The position numbers were made by a program, and so were the translations under genes. Under the pieces are notes generated by a model. It saw only the letters and a program-made list of their open reading frames with translations. It searched no databases and had not been told where the DNA came from. Below are positions 24,101 to 58,200 of a stretch of 64,000 nucleotides of DNA, piece after piece. Source of the DNA: Lepidurus packardi (taxonomy: Eukaryota > Arthropoda > Branchiopoda > Notostraca > Triopsidae); assembly GCA_023053545.1 (NCBI GenBank), contig JAKZAN010000007.1, positions 1,922,001-1,986,000 on the forward strand. Direction: 5' to 3'. Every line of letters starts with the position of its first letter. The stretch's first letter is position 1.

Positions 24101-25580
24101 GCCACGCGGACGAGTTACACCCATTTCGCCTCCCCAGTGGGATATTGATCAACTACTGGGATGGGACCAGTCCCAGCATTGGATGTATGTTTCCCCCCTT
24201 TCGCTAAGTAAAATGACTGAAACTCATGTATAGCTCTGCAGTTACTTTACAGCAACGCCCCCTGGACAACTCGGGACAAGGCGCGTCTACCGTATGCTGG
24301 ACAACGGTACCGAAGAACCAGTCTGCCTCACATGTGCCAGTGCCTGTTTATACGACGATGCTGCTTTCAGTCCGCACTATCATTACTGGCTTCACCGATG
24401 CTTGGGTCCTGAGGTACCCATTACCGTCCTACAATTGAATCAGCACCCATGGAATGAATCTATGCAAGTTTTCGAAACGCATTCTAATGCCCTACTTCGC
24501 CAGCAAGAACATAAAATGGCGCGGCCCCAAATTCGTACTTTCCAGTTGGAATTAAAAAGTCAGCGCAAAGCCGGAATCCGCTTACTCTTACCGCCTGGAT
24601 TGCGTGATGAGCAAAACATCATATGCCCAGTGGTGGTTCAATTGTAAGTTCGGTTCAGAACGCTGTCTGCATTTTTCCTTACGCCCGGTTGCAAAATATG
24701 CTTCTAACTGCAGATGAGCCAACAACTAACTGCATTTAACGTGTTTTTAATAGGGCAAGTCGCTATGGCGAAAAGCTAATTAAAGACGCGTGGTTAGTTG
24801 ACTGGTCAACGTACCTGGCAGTTACCAAGGGGTACGCCGTCTTACAAATTGATCTGGAGCCCAAATTAACTAGGTCGGCATTAGAAGATGACATCGAAGA
24901 TATCGTCTCTTCGATCAAGTAAACATAACCAAAAAGAAACGAGCACAGCCTTACAGCTCGCATCATCTTAGATACATTCTGGACATGCAAAGTTCCTTAG
25001 ACGCTTCAAAGATCGCAATCTATGGATGGAAGTACGGTGGTTGGCTTTCCATCCAACTTCTGGGCAAGGAGGGATTCCCTTGTGGGGTTGCCGTCTCCCC
25101 CATCACAAACTGGCAGCAATACGGTAATGACTACTATACAAAACTGCTGAAGATGACAAAACGACCAGTTGGCCTTATCTTTGACATGTAGTTTCTTATG
25201 CATCGGAACAACTCCTCGGCTATCCTAATAATAGTTATATCATGAGGCAATACTCAGCAGCTGGGCTTTCCCAGCTAGCCAACTTGAAAGACAAGAAACT
25301 ATTTCTTATACAGGGTACCATTGGGTTGTACGCCCAGCAAGGAATGTCGCTGGCACACACCCTAGCCAAACAAGGCATAATTTTTGACCACATGGTAATG
25401 AAAAGCTTTGCGTGACGCATTCAATAAACACCTATTTTCGGTTCGCTATAGGTCTATCCGGACGAAGACGGAGAATTAAGTCAAGATCGAACTCATATGT
25501 ACACAGCCGTGGATAAATTCTTCGGTGATTGCTTTGGACCTCCGGATGATGACCTGGAGCATTTGTTGATAGACTACTAA
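15044..25580 (+). CDS. DPP6/DPP10-like dipeptidyl peptidase, inactive (type II membrane protein)
   Basis: Member of the S9B prolyl-oligopeptidase family; vertebrate DPP6 and DPP10 are catalytically dead ancillary subunits of Kv4 potassium channels. Common exons: 22196-22415, 22478-22572, 22624-22698, 22959-23011, 23096-23319, 23379-23661, 23770-23893, 23961-24184, 24242-24643, 24754-24918, 24972-25123, 25192-25394 and 25452-25580, giving 782 aa, all in phase. The first common exon has the family block ERNWRGMAIAFLVIAVVCSL, which includes the single transmembrane segment. The beta-propeller follows (WWSPDGRRLLYASFNDS is typical), then the alpha/beta-hydrolase domain. The active-site GWSYGG is GWKYGG (Lys codon at 25030-25032), the HGTAD block is QGTIG, and DEDHG is DEDGE, so Ser, Asp and His are all absent. 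Three alternative first coding exons, listed separately, each join in phase 0. I infer a channel-subunit or scaffold role from the family. Confidence 0.9.
16700..16987 (+). repeat. Dispersed repeat, copy 1 (about 290 bp)
   Basis: Closely similar, in the same orientation, to 56450-56765. Shared landmarks run from TACTAGATA through AATAAATTCAAGTCCTACAT, the block around CGAACATTCGGCCTCCGTCC and the closing CCCGAGTTTGGGC. Both copies keep a short open frame on the minus strand with a few substitutions. No terminal inverted repeats, target-site duplication or poly-A tail is evident, so the class (SINE-, MITE- or Helitron-like) is unknown. It sits in the long upstream intron region of the DPP6/10-like gene. 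Confidence 0.85.
18225..18547 (+). other. Possible small gene split by a frame change
   Basis: Unrecognised. An ATG opens 31 codons starting MEPEEVIKNDGAAPGMYSLQ and stops at TGA (18318-18320). A second frame, open from 18296 to the stop at 18545, overlaps its end and encodes about 83 residues. That segment is rich in Ser and Pro and includes KENRIQSEPTAAKRR, SSPEFCSSGYISP and PPPAKLTYPAPKLRDLSF. Both parts look coding, and a single -1 (or +2) frame change near 18296-18317 would join them. It may be a frameshifted pseudogene, an assembly error, a terminal exon of something larger, or chance. It does not fit the DPP first-exon pattern because no phase-0 donor follows. Confidence 0.3.
19148..19213 (+). 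CDS. Alternative first coding exon b of the DPP6/10-like gene
   Basis: ATG plus 21 codons (begins MNSVQVQGGGSLRSRNGD, ends QDYD) up to a GTACGT donor in phase 0, matching the common exon at 22196. The predicted cytosolic tail is Gly/Ser/Arg rich. Support is strand, phase and position only. Confidence 0.55.
19989..20018 (+). CDS. Alternative first coding exon c of the DPP6/10-like gene
   Basis: ATG plus nine codons (MSELDRFDDE) up to a GTAAGC donor in phase 0. Joined to the common exon this gives a 792-residue protein with a short acidic cytosolic tail. It is the first exon nearest to the common body, 2.2 kb upstream. No other long coding segment was found between here and 22196. Confidence 0.55.
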
Positions 25581-26462
25581 CTAAACAAAACCCTTTTGTT
25601 TTACCACCAAGCAATCGTTTCGTCCTTCCCATTGTCTTCCTTGTTAATATATCGACGAGAACGTATCCTACACCTTGTTTTTACACTTGGATTCAAGCAA
25701 GAAATCATGTTCATGGCAAAGAAACTAGGCTGGCAAAACAAGAATGCATAAGTGAAAACTGACGAGTCATTCCTATGAATTTGGAGCTCGTGAAATTCCC
25801 TAAATACAAACGTTTAATTATATCGAAAGGTATTTACCTTCTTAATTCTCTAATCCGAAAAAAAAACAAATTCTCACACGTCGGAGCCTTGCCAAGAGCT
25901 CACACTTGCTGGAACACATTCCAAGCTGGCTTTTTTTAAAAGGATGTTGACGTCGAAACTGCAAATAATTGCCGCCAGGTGACCATGCCAACCAAGACAC
26001 CTTACGCAAGAAAAAGTCCGTATGGCATACCGTATATATACATATACACATGTGAATGGCATTACAAAAGGACATACGTACGAAGTTTTCCAATAAAGGC
26101 CACGGAGAGACAACTGAAAGCGAGTCAAGTTGTCTTCTCCACGGACAACTGGAATGAAAGCCCCTTTTTCTTTACACACATCTTTGGAGGGAATGCAGGC
26201 AAGAAGGCATACTCGCAACTTCTGGAAAAAATACAGTAACAAAATACTGCCACGTTCGCAAAATCTGGTCGGAATGTCAGTATTGGTGACATAAAAGCTG
26301 TCAAAAAGGGCAAGTCAAAGATAGCTGTTCTAACAATACTTCCTCGGTCAGAAGCAAGCGGAACATCTTTAAAATATCTCTGGGATTATGTACACGCTTA
26401 TGGCAGAACAAAGAAAATACAGCGAAAGAAGTTTTAAGTACGTTTTAAAATGATGTTATGAA
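25581..26462 (+). other. Convergent spacer between the DPP-like gene and bazooka
   Basis: About 880 bases that should hold the 3' UTRs of both converging genes. The open frames here are short and on opposite strands. No gene seen. Confidence 0.5.
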
Positions 26463-48693
<22,231 letters not shown>

Positions 48694-49266
48694 TTATTCA
48701 TCGTCGTAACCTTTGTGACCATCAGCATTTGCCGGTTCTTGGACCCAGTATCCATGTGGAGCAAACGTCTCTTTATAGCCAGATTTGGTGGAGGGTCCTC
48801 GGTATACTTTGATTTGGACTCTTCCCTTGGTGTCGTAACCTACAACATGAGAACTATTAAAACCAAACAGCAGTTGCACTCCCACTTGCCACAATCTGTG
48901 GACTAGATCTAGGGTCATCAACGCAAAAACGTCAACCCATTTCCAGAAGCTTTTGCGCAAAAAGGCACAAGGCCATCTACATAAGTCGCCTTAGAGCGTA
49001 TCAAGTTCATGGGTGGCGTAAAAGCTACCCCAATTAGCCGCTATTGTGACTGTCTCGAATGTCAGCGTATGTAAGCTTCCAACTATTATAATACCTGACG
49101 CTGCCGCTACCAAATCGTCCTGGTTACGACCATAGGGCGCTGCTTCATTGCATGCTACCAGCAAGGCGATAAGCAAACACACCACAATCTGCAATTTACC
49201 AAACAAAAGGGCTTACGAATAGTAAGAAGGCTTAAACGCTCGTAAACGTAATCTCACCGTCTTCAT
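48694..49266 (-). CDS. Small secreted arthropod protein, cuticle-like gene layout
   Basis: Three exons (49258-49266, 49095-49188, 48694-48839), phases matched, give 82 aa. The first coding exon carries only Met-Lys-Thr; the second supplies a hydrophobic core (IVVCLLIALLVACNEA) that completes a signal peptide, probably cut before APYG. The mature part of roughly 60 residues is rich in Gly, Tyr, Lys and Asp, with YDTKGRVQIKVYRGPS, FAPHGYWVQEPA and an acidic end (HKGYDDE), and has no cysteine. An intron a few codons into the signal peptide is typical of arthropod cuticle protein genes. I do not see a Rebers-Riddiford chitin-binding consensus, so a cuticle role is inferred from layout and composition only. 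A TATA box lies about 90 bases upstream of the ATG. Confidence 0.8.
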
Positions 49267-49354
49267 GTTGAATATGTTTTGAACTGGACTGGAGACTTTG
49301 ACTGAAGAGCTGGGATCGCTGGATCAAGTGAAGACAAAAGATCACTTCTCAGTC

Positions 49355-49362
49355 CTTATATA
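49355..49362 (-). promoter_or_regulatory. TATA box of the small secreted-protein gene
   Basis: TATATAAG on the minus strand, about 90 bases before the start codon, which leaves room for a 5' leader of around 60 bases. Strong TATA boxes are common for highly expressed arthropod cuticle-type genes. Confidence 0.6.
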
Positions 49363-49672
49363 TGCAAGGCAGCGGAGTCAGATTCGCACGTGTCTCGGTG
49401 TTGCTCTAATAAACCTTGTTTTAGAGATCGCATGGTCGAAGACAATGTTCCGCTCACGTCCGCTTGTCCAAAGACACCAATTCCGTATTCCAATTCTCGC
49501 GAGCAGTCAGCAAAGGGCCTCCCCTAAAACTACCACCGCGTAGAAAAAGGGCTGTCAATGATGCCAAAGGGTTCTTGATACCCACTCCAGCCAGGAAGCA
49601 TCTGGGTCGTCCGTTGCCGTTGCTCAGCGTCGTGGCGTTTTTATTTCTAAGGACCTGGGTTCCGGGAGCACC

Positions 49673-49680
49673 TATAAAAG
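49673..49680 (+). promoter_or_regulatory. Orphan TATA-like box, plus strand
   Basis: TATAAAAG on the plus strand, followed at 49718 by an ATG that opens about 71 mostly basic codons (to 49933) with no recognisable domain. It points away from the TATA box of the small secreted-protein gene, 310 bases off. Whether a transcript starts here is unknown. Confidence 0.3.
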
Positions 49681-52245
49681 GAAGAGAAAATCGCAGGAGG
49701 CAGAAAAGCGATTGAAAATGAGAGCGCGACCCGATGGGGACACCCGTCAGGCCGTCACGATTCAAGCCTGGCGGGCTTACAATAAAAAACGACAATTTCT
49801 CTCTGCCTTCAGTATTACCAATCCGAGGCTAAAAATCACACATAAAACCCGGAAGAAACAATGGGGAGGGAGAAAAAAAATGCAAAGACTTTACGTCTTG
49901 GGCCCTGGCTCGCCTCCGCAAACACAGCAATGAGGAGTGTAGGTCACTTTAGGCCAGAGAACGAAATACTGCGAGTCTTCTCCTGGATGGTATTGCGAGT
50001 CAGTCATGTGAAAAAGACTGACCGAACCGCTCAATATCCCGCCTCAATGCCCCTCCACCTTAGTAAAGAGAGTGTATTTCTGCTCCCTTCTTTTTGTTCT
50101 TGGGTTTTGTATCGTAGTGGACTTGGCCACCCCCGAATTAAGGCCTCTTACAAATGGCAGATGTTGCACCGGAGTGGATTCAACAATTAATTACTGGAAG
50201 TCTTACGTTTCATCCTGGATGTCTTACGGGGTATAAACCATACCACCTCCACAGCCCACATTAAACAGCCTGAACAGAGAGACAGTTGTATATTCAGGGA
50301 AAGGAAATAGCATGCATAGTACCATATCTAGTCAAAGGCTAATTTGTAGGAAGTGCTTACTGCGGACTGTTTCTGGCGGAATCGTGAGACCGCGCTTTCT
50401 ATGCCAAATCCTTTCACGCTTAATGTTCATGCTGGGGGTTATCTCTCAATAGTCAGGCTCGACTGGACAGATTTATAATTCAAATCCGACAAGCCATCTA
50501 TCCTGGCGAAAGCGTGAGCAAAACATCTCTTGTGAACGAAATGAAAGCTCGTTTCCAGACGTCTGTTTTTCTTGCAATTGGCTACCAGCGAATTCAATTG
50601 GTATATGCGTTTTTCATGCTGCAAACGGCTGGTTTGCATTGTTAGATTAATAAAAAAAAGTACTTAATTTTAGTTCCCTTTCCATTTTCTTTACTATACT
50701 CGTGCGTTGTTTCGCCCTTTTTTCCTTCTTCTTACTCCGCTTAGCTCATAAAGGGTTAAGCACTCCAAGACCGCGTAAACTGGGCTGCCGAGGACACCCC
50801 AACTGCAGCCAAGTACCAAAGCAATCTAATACGTAAATCCCAAGAGATTCGGGCAATTCATGAAGACATCGTTTTCTTAACGAAATGCAGGTCCCTAGAA
50901 TTCACGAAACATATATCCTGATTACGTTTGGCTACAATGAACCGAATCCGCTAAAAAGATCTAAACAGATTCTGGTATGAAAGTCTTTGAAAAAAATAAA
51001 TAACGCTTAGACAAATGAGGACGCATTTCATCTCAAGGTGAAAACTGTCGACTGTGAACAAGAACCAGAACAATAAAAGGATTTTGGCCTTCATTTTATT
51101 CTACAGCCGGGCATTTTCACGTTCATAGCAGCTTACAAAACTTTTGTTGACTGTAATATTTGTAACTTGAGAATGACCTGAAACGTAACCTTTATACTCT
51201 ATGATTTGAACCATTTGGGCCTTCGGTCATTAAGCTGCAAAGAGGAATTTTACAAAATGGCTTCATATCCCTAAAGGAGCACGACCTAATCAGCGGTAAT
51301 ACATGAAACACAAGGCCAGACATCAACAAGGTTTGGCAAAATAAGCGTGTGCTTATTTACCTGTCGTAGCTCTGACACGCGTACGAATAATGCATCCGCG
51401 CTAGCGTGAAAGCCACCTAAGTCTCCGGCAAACGTAATACAGGGAACATGGGCGTTTATCAAGCATTCTCACTGCTTTCCAGATGTTCTTAGTGTAATAC
51501 CCATAAATGGTCCAACAAGTACAAAGCGGTGTATACGAACTTGCTTTACTAATGGGGCAGTAACCGGCGTTCCTTCATCTCTCTACCCCCCCCCCCCCCT
51601 TCACATTAGCTTTTACTTTTAAATACTCCGATTCACAATTACAAGTAATAAAGTAAACCTATAAAAGTCAATAGAATCCAAGTTATTATGGTTATTATCT
51701 CTTTATTCGGCTTATTACCTCCCCGAGCCCAGGTTTTTATGTCCAAGTTTCATGTTAGTAAGGACTTCCATTCAAAAACTGCTCAACTAAAACGAGAGCT
51801 TATTGGACTCTTTTAAGCGAAGCTAGTTTTCCTTTACCCTTGTGCAATAAGACGTTGAGCAGAAAACGACGTTTCGGGAATCAAATGCGTCGAGCGTTGA
51901 CGTATATTACCAGTACGTCGGACCGTTTCAATGCACTACTATATACCCCGCTAACTATAGTCTTGCTCAGAATTCAGATCAATAGCTCCGCCCTGAGACC
52001 GAAGAATTCTTCGCCCGGTACCAGTCTTTCGCAAGCCCTCGGGGCAGCTTGATGTAATCTTCGTCAGCTCGTATCTCAGCTCGTGGCTTTCGTTTGAACT
52101 GTGTTACACGTCAAAGTGTCCCAGTTCAAGACAAAAGTAAGGTCAGGAGCGCTCAACAAAGGTTAACCCGAGTTTAACTCCGACTCCGTGAATGGAATGG
52201 TCACTGAGGAATACCCCAACCCCGAAGAACTTCACCTAACTGAAA
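49681..52245 (+). other. Region upstream of the dpr first exon
   Basis: About 2.5 kb with no supported gene. It holds a 14-base C run (51586-51599), AT-rich stretches and scattered short frames. It presumably includes the dpr promoter and 5' UTR just before 52246. Confidence 0.4.
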
Positions 52246-55200
52246 ATGGGTTGCTTGCTTCATCCTGTGGTGGTTAACCGGTGTGTGAGTGTCCTTATTT
52301 CCGTGCTATTAACTTTCCCAGCAATTGCAGGTAAGAATCAAATACGCGGACCAATTCAGCCAAGTACTGTCTTCGTGACTTTACCGATCTTAGGCGAAAA
52401 AGTAAAAAAAAGGCGGATTCTGAACAGCACCTGTACTAGTTGGACCTATTTATATCATGCCAGTTAAAGGTTGGATAAAAACAGCGGGAAAGTTCTCGAA
52501 CTCAACGTTCCTAATTTAATAAAGTATGTATTTTTTAACAAGCTTGAAAAAAGAGGCCAAGGGGAGACGAGGATGGCGTGCACTTTCTTTTGCACAGTCT
52601 ATTGCTCTTTAACAAAATGAATCCTTGGAAGCTGTTCGGAACAATATCTAGAGGAGCAAGAAGAGCAACCTTTTTGCTTACCTTTCTGAAACTCTTTCCC
52701 TTATCTGAAAGCAGCTTTTCTCTGACAAGAGTTCAGGGAAATATGGTTTGTCGACAGACGCAAGTATTGTCCGTCATGGAATGCTTTCCAATATGGCACG
52801 AGGATTGATTCGAATCGGAGCTGCTATTGAAAATAAAATCGACTGTTGAAACAGGATGTTATCCTTCGTATTTCGGCTCTTATATTCGGTAGTGCTACCT
52901 ACTACGTACTCAATAAGCTACCTCCAGCCAGGTTTCGTCGACTAGGCAATATCCTGTAATGACAGTTAAGTACGCGGAGGGGAGTGACAAGGGCAATCTT
53001 TTACGATGCAATTCGAGGTCTTTTCTTCTTTTTTAGCCCTTTTTCGTGAGGATCGAGAGGGGGTTTGCGCAAGAATGGTCCCATTGGAAATTCAATTTCC
53101 GATCAGCTTAATTTTCTTTTTCGTTTTTAGCTCGACTTTAAATGCATTACACTGGCTATTTGGAGCACCTGCTCTACACGCTGGCTGTCCCAAGAAAAAG
53201 TAAACGATGGGAAGACAAGCAGGTTTCGAGGGGGCTCAGCAGACTTTCAGTCAGACAACTTGTTTAGTGGGAACTGCGAGCGCGAAACACTGTTAGATAC
53301 CCGAAGTGGGTTTGGAAACTAATACTGGCATTCTTGATTCCAACTAGCTCGGGAGATAAAGCTGACGACTGAAGACACAATATCGAAAAGTGCTGGGTCG
53401 ACGACGTGTGTATTTTATACGCTGTTTCCAGTTTATGATCCACTCTCTCGGTTAGGACTCGGGGAAACTAGGCGTTCTCCCGCAGAACTGAAGTGAATGA
53501 GTCGAAATATGTCTCCGGCGTTCTTTCTTTTATATTTCTGCCGGAGAATGAGAAGGGGTTCGGGACGATATACGCTCCCTACACACAGCATAAACCAGTA
53601 CACAACATTCGCTTTTATGTCTTGCTCAGCTAGTTGCTGGTATATGGTCTATACACCCGAAACCAAGGCAGCAGTACAATCTCGTCCCCGAAACTTCAAG
53701 TTTACCTACCTACGTAAGGACGCTCCTCAAAGCCGTCCTTTTCGATGTTCCCACGGAGATAGTAGAGCCAAGCATTTCCAACTTGCAACACTCAATCCCA
53801 AGTTGGACCAGCAACAACAAGCAGAGTCGCCTCATCAACTTCAAAATCGCGCTGCTCAGCCCCTTTTTTCTTGAAGGAAAAAATACAACCTGCCCAGCAC
53901 TTCTCTGGGAAAACTCCAGGAAAAAGGCTAGGAAAGTTTCGGAAGGGTCGGCTCATACACACACTACAAGTTTTGCATAGGACGCAACACATACATTCTA
54001 TTATAAGTTTTATACTCGTTCCCGTAACGCCAACACCTGGCTTTGAGAATGACATTTTTCTCCCTTCCAAACCCATTGCATAGAAGTTGGGTTGCTTTTG
54101 CGCTTGTCGTTTTTCGACGGATCTTAATCAAGAAGCTGCGGGTCAATAGTGTATTCCATATTGGGAACACAAGATGGTCCTCTGCCTGGGAAACGGAAGT
54201 GAAAGACGAGACAGCAGTGGAGCAAAAATCTTGGGTTCTGACAGAATATTAATTATCTATATCACCCCCCGGTCTGAGCTAATTTAGTTTCTTCGCGGTT
54301 CGCTAGCTTGACGATGTTGTAAAGTAGAAAATACGTTTAGATGCTCTATGGAGCTGCATGGTAGATGATTGTAAGCGAGGCAAATGCCATGCCAAGTGTC
54401 AGAGCCTTATGAAAACCTGCTCCGAGGAAGATTTGTTTCAAATGCCGTTGTCGGATCTGGGTACCAAAAGCTACACGGAATAAGGCCAGAAAATAAAGCA
54501 AAAAATACAAAACTGGGCGAAATGAAGAAATTGCAGTCCAAGTTGTAGTTTAACGGAAGGAAAAGGATGCGGTCTAGGACCTTGTGCAGGGTTCATAACG
54601 CCAGTAAGCCATCATTGTTTATTAGCAAGCAGCTCATAAAGGAACAGACAATCCCAAGACCTACGGGGCTCATCACCGCCAAGCGGGCGGATCTGCACTT
54701 CTTTTATTTCTGCCAGTGGCGCTGTTGTGTGCCCTCTGTCCTGTTACGCAATCTCTACGCTGCACTGCCTTTCCAAGGGTTTCATGCGAGCAGAACGTCT
54801 CTCAACTTCCTTAGCGTTCCAAAGAAGACACGGAAAGGGGCAGAAACTTGCCAAAAAGTACACTCCTTGGAAACTTGTTTACGTCTAAGAGAGCTTTTCT
54901 CTTACAATGCGTTTGCTTTAGGCCCTTTTGGGCCAGTCACTTGCTTACCCCATAGCGTAGAGAACTCTTGAAGGAAAAAAATAACAATAAAAAAGCCAAT
55001 GGCACATTCGTGTTCTCGAAAATTCAAAGGGAGGAAGGTAGTAAAGTTGTCAAAGCGAGTAGGTAATGCGGCAAGAACTGAAAGAAAGGAAATTGGTGGT
55101 TGCATGGTATACATGTCGTTAAAGGTATCGTATAGGTGCAAGGGACGTTGGGGATCAAATAAGCAAATACGGCCCAAAATATGCGAACCAACAACCGTGC

Positions 55201-58200
55201 CATGAACAGCTTTTGACTTTATAACATTTTTCGAGTGAACCAGTCTGGATCTCGACTTCGTTTGCTATGCACAAAGAGGAAACTGCAAGAAAGAGGTACA
55301 AATTTGTTCACACCGGAGCCTTTAGTATTGCAGCCGTAATGCCGGGAAGTCATGCTAACAAGGCTAAAAGAACAAAAGGGTGCTGGTCATTCCATAGGTG
55401 CATCACGCTAGGAAAAACAACACCAAAAAGTAATAAATACATAACCTAACGTTCTTTCCCAACACAAGTAAGGTAATTTTTTACACCATTGACCTTATAA
55501 GTATAGTCAAGGGTTATTCAAGTTTACCGATAACCTTCGCACATATGAAACTACGTTGTCTGCAGTCAGATTTTCCGACTACTTACTCCAGCATGCGACT
55601 TACCCCAAACCAGGTACACACCTGACATTACATGACAGTGGAGTGTCGCATGTTTGTTGCCAGCACGGTTATAATTCTTTGCACTTGCTAAGTTGGTTGC
55701 GCTTACCGTATCACGAAACGCCCAGCTTGCACCTGACGTCGGGCTGTAAACAGGCATAACTAGATCATGATCTATTTGCTTATTTGATTTATGATCTACT
55801 TAGATCATGATCTATTTGTATATGATCTAAGCAAAACTACCGCCTTCAGTACTGTCCTTCAGTACTGGTATTGTCAATGGAATGGAGGAAGCCAAGCCGT
55901 GTTACATGGTTTTTGTAAAGAAAACACACAAATCAGGGAAAGGCTGCTCATTGTTTACCGGGACAAAAGCGCCGTTTTAGAGCTTGTTCAGGTAAACGTG
56001 TTTGTGCAGAGCTTCATGTAAAACTTGCCAGAATAGTCGTCTTATACCATAAAAGTAGCTTATTGTCGCCTTTAGTATTACAGCATGGTATTAGACCGGG
56101 TCACGCTAGTTCCTAACAAACCAATTGTACGGTATTCCAATGGTATACATGGGAATACCAACTTGGCAAACCAAAAGAACGACGCCGGAATATCTTACCC
56201 AACCCAACCCCCCTTTCACACGACTGCCAAGCCTGCAATTTAAAGAATGTTTATCTGGATTCGCGGCGGTTTTTATTGGATTTTTTCTCCCAATCTTATG
56301 TCACTACCAAATGAAAGCAAACACCGGATACGAGGATGGGCTTGAACGAGTGACAGGAATTATCGGAAACGCAGGATTCTTACTAAGTTTTCCTCTGACC
56401 CTCCTGCTTAGCTTTTTCTTTTTTTCTCTTTTTTTAAAGCACTCTCCCGTACTAGATACGAAAATGGTTATTTTCTGTAAATAAATTCAAGTCCTACATA
56501 ACCCGCAACGGAAATATTCATTATTGGGCAACAGTGAAACTTTCCCGTCTGGTAAGCTAACCTCGCTAACCGAACATTCGGCCTCCGTCCTCGATAACCG
56601 CTAATGTTATCGAGGACGGATAACATAGTGTTTCGTAAATTCGCAAAATTTCTTTGTGTATTATATTGGCACAACGAAAAATAGTTTATTTTTTTTTATT
56701 AAGAAGCATGTGCGATCTGTGATTACCTACCGTTTTCCCCAGCTAGCCCCGAGTTTGGGCTGTCTAAGCATGACTCCCATAGAAAGGGAAACCTGGGGGG
56801 GAAACCTCAGTAAAGCCGCATAACTTAACGAGAAAGGTTTCGAGAAAATTACAGGAAAAGTGCATTTCTGTCAAGAGTACGCAACCATCCGAATCAAGCA
56901 GAAATAAGCCTCGCCTTTCGTACGTAAATATTTGGCGAGCTGAAACTATGTCTAGCTTTCGTAGAAGGCTCAAGTGCTCCCGCGGGAGCCATAGCATGTC
57001 AACTTTTAAAGTCGCTTGCCCACAACACGGACACCACAAACGCTTCTGAAATGGTGACACGCTATGCAAATGAGGTGGTAAAGAAAAGTCTAGTTGCTTG
57101 ATAAAACTATGTGAAAACGGAGGGTGAAAAAATGATTTAGGCCCGCAATATATACCAAGTCGGAAGTTAGGGGGACAGCGGTAGTCGTATAACAGACATA
57201 ATATAAAGCGACCTTCTTTCTTTAAAAAAAAAGTTTCCCAGGCACTCTCTTATTCCTCGCTTGTCTTATATATGCGCTCCATCGACCCCCTTTTAAAAAA
57301 GAAAAACGATCATTGGATTTATGAAAATTAAGCAGACAGACGCCTTCGCAAATTACAAGCTGCTTTCCGCTTTGGAAAACGTCGGAGCGCGGAAAGAAAG
57401 CCGAAGAAAATTTACTTTTAAAGCACGTATAGACCATACCTTTGTAACAGAAAATTTGGAGGAATGATTCAATATGCAAAAGAAGGCACGAGTGCTGGTA
57501 GACGACACACTCGACTTATGTCCCGGATGGGAAGCAATAGAAATAAGACATGTAACCACCCGCAAGCATGCCAGATGAGCACAACGCGAGAATAGAACTC
57601 GGCGAATAGTTTGAAGCTCAATTGTCGCGACTGCAGACAGCGCTTTTCATTTGGCTCTCAATTTGCTCGTTTAGCTAGAAAATTAAATGCATATCAAGCT
57701 CAGCAAGCAGTAGATGACACGTTCAAAATCCCTTGGATTTCCTTCGATCGTTCCGAGTCACAAAGCTTCATATAAGACCAAGTTTTGGCTTTTACGGGAG
57801 CGATGGGCTTTTATGAATGTAAGCGCTTGGTTGAGTCCCATGAAAACTTTGCGACCAAAGGAGCAGAAATTGCTTTGGACCCTTGCATCTTCCCAGCATC
57901 TTTCTTCGGGTTAAACACAAAGAAAAGCTGGGAAACGTCCAATTCAAAACTCACAGGCTCTTAGTTCTTTGTGAGCCAAGGTTTTTGATCGTTTCATTAA
58001 TGATGGTTGCAATACGGTTTTGTTTCAGGTTCCCACGGCTACGACGATCTGCTGCATCAAGCTGCTCCAGATTTTTCGGTCAAAAGTCCATATATCGACG
58101 TAGCAACATCGCCTAATGTTACGGAAGCAGTGGGCAAAACAGCTTTGTTGCTTTGCCGGGTTAGAGCGCTGGGCAATAGAACGGTAAGCTTCCGTTCCTA

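Larger units (their letters stand above)
52331..58028 (+). other. dpr first intron (5.7 kb)
   Basis: No additional coding exon of dpr is needed. It contains the second copy of the dispersed repeat (56450-56765), a cluster of AGATCATGATCT palindromes (55761-55830) and several open frames up to 125-134 codons (53497-53874, 54567-54971) that match no family and have no Ig-like features. Confidence 0.5.

Noticed and set aside
53497-53874. 125-codon open frame in the dpr first intron
   Set aside because: Composition without domain structure and no similarity I recognise; chance open frame likely.
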